Source: an uncultured Oscillospiraceae bacterium
Lineage (GTDB): Bacteria > Bacillota > Clostridia > Oscillospirales > Ruminococcaceae
Direction: 5' to 3'
DNA length: 14,284 nt
NCBI GenBank assembly: GCA_904502045.1
Contig: CAJGEB010000013.1
Span: 1 to 14,284, forward strand
The number at the start of each line of letters is the position of its first letter. Position 1 is the stretch's first letter. The position numbers were made by a program, and so were the translations under genes. Positions 7,229-13,339 of the stretch are shown here, piece after piece. The notes beneath the pieces are model-generated. The model had not been told where the DNA came from. It saw nothing but the letters and a program-made list of their open reading frames with translations, and searched no databases.

Positions 7229-8374
7229 ATGAGCAAGGTTTCGGTTATAAAAACTTCGGATTACAGCTCCGACACTTTGAAAAAAGCAGTTGAAAATCAC
7301 TTTGAGCTCCTCGGACTCGATAAGTTTATAGTCCCCGGAGCAAAAATAGTCATAAAACCGAATCTGTTGCTCAAAAGCAACCCCGAGGACGCTATAATCA
7401 CAAGGGCTGAGCTTGTAAGAGAGGTAATTTTGAAATTAAAATCGCTCGGCGCAGGAGAAATAGTAATTGCCGAAAGTCCCGGCGGACTTTATAATAAAAC
7501 AAGACTCAGCAGTGTGTATTCCGCGTCGGGATACGACTCCCTCACGGATATAGAGGGCGTATCTCTCAATTTTGATATATCCTCTGCGGTAAAGGCGGTT
7601 CCTGACGGCAAGCTGATGCACGAGTTTGAAATTTTATCTCCGATTGCATCCGCCGACCTCGTCATAAATATTTGCAAGCTCAAAACTCATTCCCTCACAG
7701 GTCTTTCGGGTTCGGTCAAGAATCTTTTCGGAACCATTCCCGGTCTTGCAAAGCCTGAATTCCATTTCCGTTTCCAAAATCAAGACGATTTTTGCAATAT
7801 GCTGGTGGACCTCGCCCGTTGCGTAAAACCCGCTTTTACTTTTGTGGATGCGGTATATTCGATGGAAGGAGAGGGTCCTTCGGGCGGAACTCCCATCTAT
7901 ACGGGACTTACCCTCGCCTCCGCTGACATTTACGCGCTCGACAGAACGCTTGTGGACCTCGCCGGCTTTACTGTTGAGGAAACTCCGATCGTTAAATGCG
8001 AAATCGAACGCGGACTGGCTCCCCAAGCCCTCTCTGATGTGGAGCTCGTCGGTGATGGAAGCGAAATGATAGGAAAATACTCCTTCAAAAAGCCCGAAAC
8101 CTGCGACATCGGATTTGACAGTAAGGCTCCCAAGATATTCCGCAAGCCTTGGCGTTATCTCAAAACAAAGCTCTTTACTCCCAAACCCGCAGTGGAGCGC
8201 AAAATTTGTATCGGTTGCGGAAGATGTGCTGAAACTTGTCCCGCAAAAACGATTAAAATAGTAGACAAACAGGCCAATATCAGTTATGATAGTTGCATAA
8301 AGTGTTTTTGTTGTCAGGAAATGTGTCCGGTCAGGGCAATTTATGTAAAAAGATTTTCAATTTTTAAATTGTAG
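7229..8374 (+). CDS. DUF362 domain protein fused to a two-cluster [4Fe-4S] ferredoxin domain
   Basis: A 381-residue protein. Residues about 1-300 are a DUF362 domain, recognised from VIKPNLL (41-47), the ICKLKTHSLTGLSGSVKNLFG block (148-168) and VDAVYSMEGEGPSGG (206-220). Residues about 325-372 are a bacterial ferredoxin domain with C327/C330/C333/C337 and C356/C359/C362/C366, each a full CxxCxxCxxxCP set able to hold a [4Fe-4S] cluster; C361 is an extra cysteine. The product is soluble with no signal peptide. The fusion suggests an electron-transfer-coupled role, but no reaction is established for DUF362 and I assign none. The ribosome binding site is modest (AGTAGGG, 7 nt before the ATG). 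ispE follows after about 8-14 nt, so the two are probably co-transcribed. Confidence 0.93.
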   Translation: MSKVSVIKTSDYSSDTLKKAVENHFELLGLDKFIVPGAKIVIKPNLLLKSNPEDAIITRAELVREVILKLKSLGAGEIVIAESPGGLYNKTRLSSVYSASGYDSLTDIEGVSLNFDISSAVKAVPDGKLMHEFEILSPIASADLVINICKLKTHSLTGLSGSVKNLFGTIPGLAKPEFHFRFQNQDDFCNMLVDLARCVKPAFTFVDAVYSMEGEGPSGGTPIYTGLTLASADIYALDRTLVDLAGFTVEETPIVKCEIERGLAPQALSDVELVGDGSEMIGKYSFKKPETCDIGFDSKAPKIFRKPWRYLKTKLFTPKPAVERKICIGCGRCAETCPAKTIKIVDKQANISYDSCIKCFCCQEMCPVRAIYVKRFSIFKL

Positions 8375-8379
8375 AGGTG
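8374..8379 (+). promoter_or_regulatory. Ribosome binding site that decides the ispE start
   Basis: GAGGTG overlaps the last base of the preceding stop codon. Counted from GAGG (8374-8377), it is 4 nt from the GTG at 8382 and 10 nt from the TTG at 8388. The spacing favours TTG, which also places the conserved KAPAKLNL block close to the N-terminus. Confidence 0.5.
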
Positions 8380-8387
8380 CAGTGTTT

Positions 8388-9269
8388 TTGGACAGTATAC
8401 GGATTAAAGCTCCCGCAAAGCTTAATCTTACCTTGAATATCGAAGGCAAAAGAAGCGACGGTTATCATTATATGCAGATGGTTATGCAGGCGGTGAATCT
8501 GTATGACCAGATCAAAATTTCCGTAAATTCGGATAATAAGGTTAATGTGTATGCCGAGGGCGATGAAATTCCCGCCGGTAATGACAACACCGCTTACCGT
8601 GCCGCAAAAAAATTCTTTGAAACGGTAGATACCGACGTTTGCGGATGCGACATCGTTATAGAGAAGAATATTCCTTCGCAGGCAGGTCTCGGCGGAGCCT
8701 CTTCCGATGCGGCCGGAGTTTTGGTCGGACTCAATGAACTCTGTGGTACCGCTCTTACTACCGAGCAACTTTGCGAAATCGGTGTGCAGATCGGTGCAGA
8801 CGTTCCTTTTTGCATTATCGGGTCCACCGCTTTCACCGAGGGAATCGGTGAGATAATCACTCCCCTTACCCCCCTCTGTGAGTGCTTCTTCGTTGTAGTA
8901 AAACCCGATTTCGGAATGTCCACAAAAGATGCTTTCTGTTTATATGATGAGCTTGAAGCTTCGGATACCGTCATTGCGCGTCCCGATAACGACAGTATGG
9001 TTGCTGCGATAGTTGCAGGCGACCTCGAAAATATAGGTGCTTCGGTTGGAAATGTGTTTGAAGAGGTAGTTTTCCCCGAAAAGACCGCTGAAATCAAAAA
9101 TATGCTCATTGAAAACGGCGCTTTAGGTGCCGCTATGACCGGAAGCGGTACCGCTGTTTTCGGAATCTTTGAGTCAAAATCCGATGCAAAGTCCGCGGCA
9201 CGCGAGCTTGAGAATATGGGAGATGTTTTCGTTCTGCGTCCCATCAACTGCGGAGCCGAAGAATATTAA
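8388..9269 (+). CDS. ispE: 4-diphosphocytidyl-2-C-methyl-D-erythritol kinase
   Basis: GHMP-family kinase that phosphorylates the 2-hydroxyl of CDP-methylerythritol in the MEP (non-mevalonate) route to isopentenyl diphosphate; cytoplasmic. With a TTG start the protein has 293 residues, normal for IspE (GTG at 8382 would add two). Seen: KAPAKLNL at 7-14 with catalytic Lys K11; DGYH at 24-27; the ATP-binding glycine-rich loop PSQAGLGGASSDAA at 96-109; GADVPF at 136-141 with catalytic Asp D138; KPDFGMST about 170 residues in; and the C-terminal GHMP motif MTGSGTAVFG. It sits between the DUF362 gene and spoIIR on the same strand. Isoprenoid precursors feed quinone and undecaprenyl-phosphate synthesis, so it is probably essential. 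Confidence 0.97.
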   Translation: MDSIRIKAPAKLNLTLNIEGKRSDGYHYMQMVMQAVNLYDQIKISVNSDNKVNVYAEGDEIPAGNDNTAYRAAKKFFETVDTDVCGCDIVIEKNIPSQAGLGGASSDAAGVLVGLNELCGTALTTEQLCEIGVQIGADVPFCIIGSTAFTEGIGEIITPLTPLCECFFVVVKPDFGMSTKDAFCLYDELEASDTVIARPDNDSMVAAIVAGDLENIGASVGNVFEEVVFPEKTAEIKNMLIENGALGAAMTGSGTAVFGIFESKSDAKSAARELENMGDVFVLRPINCGAEEY

Positions 9270-9297
9270 TTTTTTATAATCTGAATAACACCTTTTT

Positions 9298-9344
9298 ATC
9301 CCGTCAATAATCCCGATGTAAACATTCGAGATTAAGGACGGGAT
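9298..9344 (+). promoter_or_regulatory. Long leader hairpin overlapping the spoIIR ribosome binding site
   Basis: An outer perfect 8-bp stem (ATCCCGTC 9298-9305 with GACGGGAT 9337-9344) is stacked, across a 3/3 internal loop, on an inner stem (9309-9318 with 9323-9333) of 9 bp with one mismatch, one bulge and a TAAA loop. The likely Shine-Dalgarno AAGGA (9334-9338) lies in the internal loop and 3' arm. No T run follows, so it is not a terminator. It could restrain translation of spoIIR or act as an operator palindrome; function is inferred. Confidence 0.5.
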
Positions 9345-9349
9345 TACAT

Positions 9350-9961
9350 ATGAAAAAAAATACCTGCAAGCTTGCTGTTATCGCTGCTCTGACTTTAGTT
9401 TTTGCTCTGTTTATCGAAAATATGTCTGATTTTTATTTTAAATGCTCAGAGATACGCGAAAATACCATCAGACTTCACGTTATAGCAAATTCCGATTCGG
9501 CTGCCGACCAGGAGCTCAAACTCATAGTCCGCGACGCCATTATTGATAATTTCTCCGCAGCCGACTCTGCTTTAGATAAGTCGCAGGCAGAGGATATTAT
9601 CAAAGGTAACCTCTCAGAGATAATTGCCGAGGCTCAAGAGGTAGTGCGCTCTAACGGGTACGAGTACACCGTCGGAGCCGAGCTTTGTACGATGTATTTT
9701 GACACAAAAGATTACGGTTCCTTCACGATGCCCGCCGGTGAATACGATGCTCTCCGCATAATTATCGGTTCCGGAAGCGGCAGAAACTGGTGGTGTGTAA
9801 TGTTCCCGCCTCTCTGCTTACCCGCTTCTCAGGAAAATGTAAATATTAATGAATATTTCGGCGACTCCTCTGAAATACTCGTTAAAAAACCTAAATATAA
9901 AGTTAAATTTGCAATAGTCGAGCTCTATGAAAAGATAGTGCAAGCCTTTAAGTCACTTTAA
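9350..9961 (+). CDS. spoIIR: Stage II sporulation protein R
   Basis: A 203-residue secreted signalling protein. In Bacillus it is made in the forespore under sigma-F, exported to the intermembrane space, and triggers SpoIIGA to process pro-sigma-E in the mother cell. Here residues 8-22 form an uncleaved-looking hydrophobic signal/anchor segment after a KK start, followed by the family core RLHVIANSDS (41-50), DQELKLIVRDA (53-63), and the signature PAGEYDALRIIIG (128-140) with RNWWCVMFPPLC (145-156). Length is normal to slightly short. AAGGA lies 11 nt before the ATG, inside a leader hairpin. I see no convincing sigma-F promoter in the 80-nt gap after ispE. With cotJ in the same window it indicates an endospore former, and it acts upstream of the sigma-E regulon to which cotJ normally belongs. 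Confidence 0.96.
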   Translation: MKKNTCKLAVIAALTLVFALFIENMSDFYFKCSEIRENTIRLHVIANSDSAADQELKLIVRDAIIDNFSAADSALDKSQAEDIIKGNLSEIIAEAQEVVRSNGYEYTVGAELCTMYFDTKDYGSFTMPAGEYDALRIIIGSGSGRNWWCVMFPPLCLPASQENVNINEYFGDSSEILVKKPKYKVKFAIVELYEKIVQAFKSL

Positions 9962-9992
9962 TTAATGCGGTGATTTCGGTATATTACCGGCA

Positions 9993-10067
9993 GCGGCTCG
10001 ATATGCGCTTCGCGCTCGCGATTTTTTAAAATCGCGAATTTGCCGTTCGGCAAATATATCGAGCCGC
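9993..10067. repeat. 75-bp four-stem (cloverleaf) palindromic element
   Basis: A perfect 12-bp outer inverted repeat, GCGGCTCGATAT (9993-10004) with ATATCGAGCCGC (10056-10067), encloses three consecutive perfect hairpins: GCGC-TTC-GCGC (10005-10015); a 9-bp stem TCGCGATTT / AAATCGCGA with loop TTTA (10016-10037); and a 6-bp stem TTTGCC / GGCAAA with loop GTTC (10039-10054). Only two bases, 10038 and 10055, are left unpaired between arms. It is not a tRNA: no anticodon, D or T arm consensus is present. It resembles short interspersed palindromes or MITE-like elements seen between genes in many Firmicutes; no flanking duplication longer than 2-3 nt is apparent. A separate small hairpin CGGTA-TAT-TACCG lies just upstream at 9977-9989. 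Being mobile or repeated is inferred, not seen. Confidence 0.72.
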
Positions 10068-10072
10068 ACATC

Positions 10073-10110
10073 AAAAAAGACAGAGAAATTAAAATCTCTG
10101 TCTTTTTCTT
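10073..10110. terminator. Bidirectional intrinsic terminator between spoIIR and the DUF1294 gene
   Basis: A perfect 13-bp stem (10074-10086 with 10095-10107) with an 8-nt AT loop. The outer five pairs are an A run on the left and a T run on the right, so it reads as a terminator on both strands. It serves the convergent spoIIR transcript and the leftward valS-rmuC-lplA cluster, whose last stop is at 10119. Confidence 0.93.
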
Positions 10111-10118
10111 TGCAAAAA

Positions 10119-10427
10119 TCACGTTAATATGATTTTATTCATCTGCTCTATTATTCCATATTGATATAGTACCGCAAAAATTATCACCTGCAAAATAAGA
10201 ATAGCCGGTATACCAAAAGTAAAACTTTTGTGCTTTGTTTTATGCTTAAAAATTTTCATTCCCAGAAAAGCACCGACCGCTCCACCCGCAAGACTTACAA
10301 GAAAAAGGCTCCTTTCTCTTATCCTTCGCTTTCTGCGCCGCGCCTTACTCTTATCGGCTCCGAACATTACAAACGCGATAATATTCACCGCCGCGACGTA
10401 TATTAAACCTGCTCCAAGCCCCGTCAT
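10119..10427 (-). CDS. DUF1294 family small membrane protein
   Basis: A 102-residue integral membrane protein. Family marks seen: DK at 25-26 after the first helix, RIRE at 35-38, GGAVGAFLGM at 48-57, the HKT at 62-64 with K65 and F69, and GIP at 72-74. Three hydrophobic segments lie at about 5-23, 40-60 and 72-91, with a very basic loop KARRRKRRIR (28-37) that should face the cytoplasm. Function is unknown; I assign none. It is the last gene of the leftward cluster, starting 3 nt after the stop of the flavodoxin-like gene, and its ribosome binding site (GGGGA) lies inside that gene, which suggests translational coupling. Confidence 0.92.
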   Translation of the reverse strand: MTGLGAGLIYVAAVNIIAFVMFGADKSKARRRKRRIRERSLFLVSLAGGAVGAFLGMKIFKHKTKHKSFTFGIPAILILQVIIFAVLYQYGIIEQMNKIILT

Positions 10428-10430
10428 AAC

Positions 10431-10982
10431 CTATTCCCCAATACGCGCACAAAGCTCACGAGCCGATGCCTCTATCGCCTGCATCATATATTTCCTCGAA
10501 AACTGTGTCACGGGCAGTCTCTCGACAACAGATACTCCCATATTTTTAAGTGTATCCTCCATAAGTCCAAGGCATCTTACAGCTCCGTCGCCGCTTCCGC
10601 CTGCCGCCGCGATTATCTCACACGGCTTTTTATTAAGATAGTGATTTGCGCTGAAATCGCATCTGCGGAGCCTGTCCAAAAAGCTTTTCAGATTTTCGGA
10701 CATATCTCCCCAGTACACCGGACTCACAATAACAAGTCCCTGCGCCTTTATTATTTTATTATAAAGGCCGTCAAAGGCATCATTTATCGCACAGTGTCCT
10801 TTGGAAAGGCACTCCCCGAATCCGTTACCGCATACCCTGCACCTTTCAATATTCAGGTTGTTGAGCTGTATATCCTCAGCCGCAAATCCGGACTCTTTAA
10901 TCCCCTTTATTGCGGCATTCTTGCACTCAGCCGTCAGTCCTTCTCTGTTGGGACTCGCCCACAGTACCACTACCGACATCAT
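10431..10982 (-). CDS. NADPH-dependent FMN reductase / flavodoxin-family protein with a Cys motif
   Basis: A 183-residue flavodoxin-fold protein, cytoplasmic, likely an NAD(P)H-dependent flavin oxidoreductase. SPNREGLT (10-17) fits the FMN-phosphate loop after the first beta strand, and SPVYWGDMS (around 93-101) fits the isoalloxazine-binding loop. Between them is a cysteine cluster C48-x2-C51-x6-C58-x5-C64; similar spacing binds a [4Fe-4S] cluster in the archaeal iron-sulfur flavoprotein (Isf) group, though many bacterial relatives keep cysteines here with no shown cluster. The frame is open to 11072, but that part overlaps lplA; the ATGATG at 10982-10977, preceded by GGAAGGG, is the better start. 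It lies 23 nt after lplA and 3 nt before the DUF1294 gene. Substrate unknown. Confidence 0.9.
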   Translation of the reverse strand: MMSVVVLWASPNREGLTAECKNAAIKGIKESGFAAEDIQLNNLNIERCRVCGNGFGECLSKGHCAINDAFDGLYNKIIKAQGLVIVSPVYWGDMSENLKSFLDRLRRCDFSANHYLNKKPCEIIAAAGGSGDGAVRCLGLMEDTLKNMGVSVVERLPVTQFSRKYMMQAIEASARELCARIGE

Positions 10983-11005
10983 CTCATCCCTTCCGCTTAC
11001 AAAGA

Positions 11006-11992
11006 TCACTGCTCCGTGGCAAGTCTTGCAAATTCCTCTTCGGTCATTCCGCTGATATAACTGCCAACACACAGCTCCCTCGCTTTTTCGAGTATCTTTT
11101 CATAGCTGTGCGCCGTACCTACCAATCCGTTTTCTAATTCACAAATATCCCTTACTCCGAAAAAGTCACCTTTTATATTAATTCCCGTTACCGTGGCATT
11201 TTCTGTTTCAATATATATTTCAACCACTCCGAAGGGGTACTTTTTCATATTGCGGTAATTGTATTTGGGGGAATTTCCGAAATTCCACTCCCACAATCCG
11301 TACTTCTCATCCACAAGACGCTCTATCGCCCTACGGTCCTCTTCTGAAAACTCGTACCTTTCGGCATCGGGAACATTTTTAGAAAACCATTCGTAAAGTC
11401 CCTCTAAAAAGTCCTCTACTCCCATCTTCTCAGACAGATGCTCCGAAATATTCGTTACTCTTGAGCGATAGGATTTTATCCCCCTGCTCTCCGCCTTTAT
11501 CTCCCGCACCTTAAGCGCACCCGAAAGCTTACCCATATTCGATGAAAACAGCAACGTTCCGTGATGCATTATCCTGCCGTGCTTTACCGTCTGGGCATTA
11601 CCCGATATCTTCGCGCCCTCTATCGTAATGTCATTCCTGCCCGAAAGCTCACACTTCACTCCAAGACTTTCAAGGTACTCTCTTACCGGCGCAGTAAATC
11701 CGCTGTAATCGTTGAACAGCTTCTCATCGTTACTTTTTATAAATGTGAAATTTACATTTCCAAGGTCGTGAAATACCGCTCCGCCGCCCGTAAGCCGCCT
11801 TATCACCGTTATATCGTTTTCCTTTATGTAATCAAGGTTCATTTCCTCGATAGCATTCTGGTTGCACCCGATTATTACCGAATCCGAGTTTCTCCACAGC
11901 ATTACTATATCCTCGCACTTCTCTGTGAGGACATACTCCTCTGCCGCAAGATTGTAAGCAGGATTCGTTTCTCTATTATATATCAGCAGCAT
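11006..11992 (-). CDS. lplA: Lipoate-protein ligase A
   Basis: Activates free lipoate with ATP and attaches it to a specific lysine of lipoyl domains (2-oxo acid dehydrogenase E2 or glycine cleavage H protein); cytoplasmic. The 328 residues are the normal two-domain length. Seen: RRLTGGGAVFHDLGN (65-79), the lipoyl-AMP-binding motif; GRNDITIEGAKISGNAQ (118-134) with the catalytic-type Lys K128; HHGTLLF (143-149); and the C-terminal accessory domain from about 240. The C-terminal domain argues for a complete ATP-using ligase rather than an LipB/LipL transferase. AGGGAG (12002-12007) precedes the ATG by 9 nt, and the gene starts 16 nt after the rmuC stop. No lipoyl-domain target gene is in the window; with PFOR as the pyruvate enzyme, the glycine cleavage system or a branched-chain complex elsewhere is a likelier client. 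Confidence 0.97.
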   Translation of the reverse strand: MLLIYNRETNPAYNLAAEEYVLTEKCEDIVMLWRNSDSVIIGCNQNAIEEMNLDYIKENDITVIRRLTGGGAVFHDLGNVNFTFIKSNDEKLFNDYSGFTAPVREYLESLGVKCELSGRNDITIEGAKISGNAQTVKHGRIMHHGTLLFSSNMGKLSGALKVREIKAESRGIKSYRSRVTNISEHLSEKMGVEDFLEGLYEWFSKNVPDAERYEFSEEDRRAIERLVDEKYGLWEWNFGNSPKYNYRNMKKYPFGVVEIYIETENATVTGINIKGDFFGVRDICELENGLVGTAHSYEKILEKARELCVGSYISGMTEEEFARLATEQ

Positions 11993-12008
11993 CGCTCTTC
12001 ACTCCCTA

Positions 12009-13307
12009 CTATATTTCACCCACAATTTCAACTTCATCTGCCGTTCCGTCAATCATGCTCTTAGCTTCAAGCTCCGGCATCTCCTCTACGCCCTTTAAGC
12101 TGCGTATTATCTTTCTTGTACGGGTTCCGACCAAAAGGTCAATATCCTTACCCACAAGCTCTATATGCTTCTGCGCCTTGGAAAGCACCTCTTCAAAGCT
12201 GCCGAACTCCGTTTTTACCGCAGAAAGAATATTCCACACCTCAGCGGACCTCTTCTCGATAGCTATCGTTCTGAAGCCCATCTGTAAGCTGTTGAGAAGG
12301 GCGGTTATCGTGGTCGGTCCCGCGACATTGATGTGGTACTTTCTCTGCAACGTTTCTATAAGCTCCGTGCGGCGTACTACCTCGGCATAAAGTCCCTCAG
12401 TGGGCAAAAACATTACCGCAAACTCCGTGGTTGCAGGGGGATCTATGTACTTGTCCGCGATATCCTTAGCGCAAGATTTGATTATATTCTCAAGCGCTTT
12501 ACCCTCACGGTCTATATTCTCCTGATTTGCAGAATCGTAAGCATCAAGCAGCGCATTATACGCAGAGGTCGGGAATTTTGAATCTATCGGCAGGTACACT
12601 ACCTCGCCCTCGCTCTTTCCCGGAAGCTTTATCGCAAACTCTACTCTGTCACCTGAACCCTTTTTCGTCGCGATATTTTCACTATACTGCGACGGAGCCA
12701 TCACCTGATCAAGTATTCTTGAAAGCTGTATCTCTCCCAATATTCCCTTGGTTTTTACATTGGTAAGGGTTTTCTTTAAGTCATCCACTCCGCTTGCAAG
12801 AGTCTGCATCTCACCGAGTCCCTTATACACCTGCTCTAATCTCTCGCTTACTACCTTAAACGACTGCCCTACCCTTTCATCAAGGGTTTTCTGCAGCTTC
12901 TCGTTTACGGTACCGCGTATCTCATCAAGCTTCTTTTGGTTATCTTCCTGTATATCGGCAAGCTTTTTATCCATCGAACTCCTGAGGTTTTCCATCTTAC
13001 CCTCCATCACTCCGGACATCTCGCTTACCGTTTTACGAAAATCCCCAAGGGAGTTGTTGAGCTCCTGCGACATCTTCTGCATACTCGCACTCTGCAAAGT
13101 GATGGTATTATTGAGTCCCTTCGACACCGCATCTGCGTTCTCTCGCCTACCCTCTCGCAGCTCCGACATAAGCTCCGCTCTCACAGCAGAAAACTGATCC
13201 CTTATCTTATCATCGGCATTTGTACCTTTATTTTTCAATACTGCGATCAGCGTGATCACACTGATGACCACGCTGACTGCTCCTAAAACTATTGCAATAA
13301 TTTCCAT
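12009..13307 (-). CDS. rmuC: DNA recombination protein RmuC
   Basis: A 432-residue RmuC-family protein. In E. coli, loss of rmuC raises recombination at inverted repeats; the fold is predicted to be a PD-(D/E)XK-type nuclease, but its action is poorly defined. Seen: an N-terminal membrane helix (4-24), a long coiled-coil region (about 40-185), then the catalytic-type domain with KGILGEIQLSRIL (187-199), VEFAIKLPG (222-230), LPIDSKFP (239-246, candidate D242 and K244) and VMFLPTEGLYAEV near 300. The start ATG is preceded by GGGAG at 7 nt. It follows valS by 32 nt; a short GCGGAG/CTCCGC hairpin covering the valS stop lies in that gap but has no T run, so read-through is expected. Confidence 0.96.
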   Translation of the reverse strand: MEIIAIVLGAVSVVISVITLIAVLKNKGTNADDKIRDQFSAVRAELMSELREGRRENADAVSKGLNNTITLQSASMQKMSQELNNSLGDFRKTVSEMSGVMEGKMENLRSSMDKKLADIQEDNQKKLDEIRGTVNEKLQKTLDERVGQSFKVVSERLEQVYKGLGEMQTLASGVDDLKKTLTNVKTKGILGEIQLSRILDQVMAPSQYSENIATKKGSGDRVEFAIKLPGKSEGEVVYLPIDSKFPTSAYNALLDAYDSANQENIDREGKALENIIKSCAKDIADKYIDPPATTEFAVMFLPTEGLYAEVVRRTELIETLQRKYHINVAGPTTITALLNSLQMGFRTIAIEKRSAEVWNILSAVKTEFGSFEEVLSKAQKHIELVGKDIDLLVGTRTRKIIRSLKGVEEMPELEAKSMIDGTADEVEIVGEI

Positions 13308-13339
13308 AAAATCACTCCCGCGATGTTGCGCGGAGCCTT

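Noticed and set aside
9993..10067. A tRNA gene, suggested by the 75-nt length and cloverleaf
   Set aside because: The closing stem is 12 bp, the central arm has a 4-nt TTTA loop instead of a 7-nt anticodon loop, the first arm has a 3-nt loop, and there is no T-loop consensus or variable loop.
10983..11072. A 30-codon N-terminal extension of the flavodoxin-like gene
   Set aside because: It overlaps the end of lplA and is Arg/Cys-rich without family similarity; the flavodoxin first strand begins at the ATGATG with GGAAGGG upstream.
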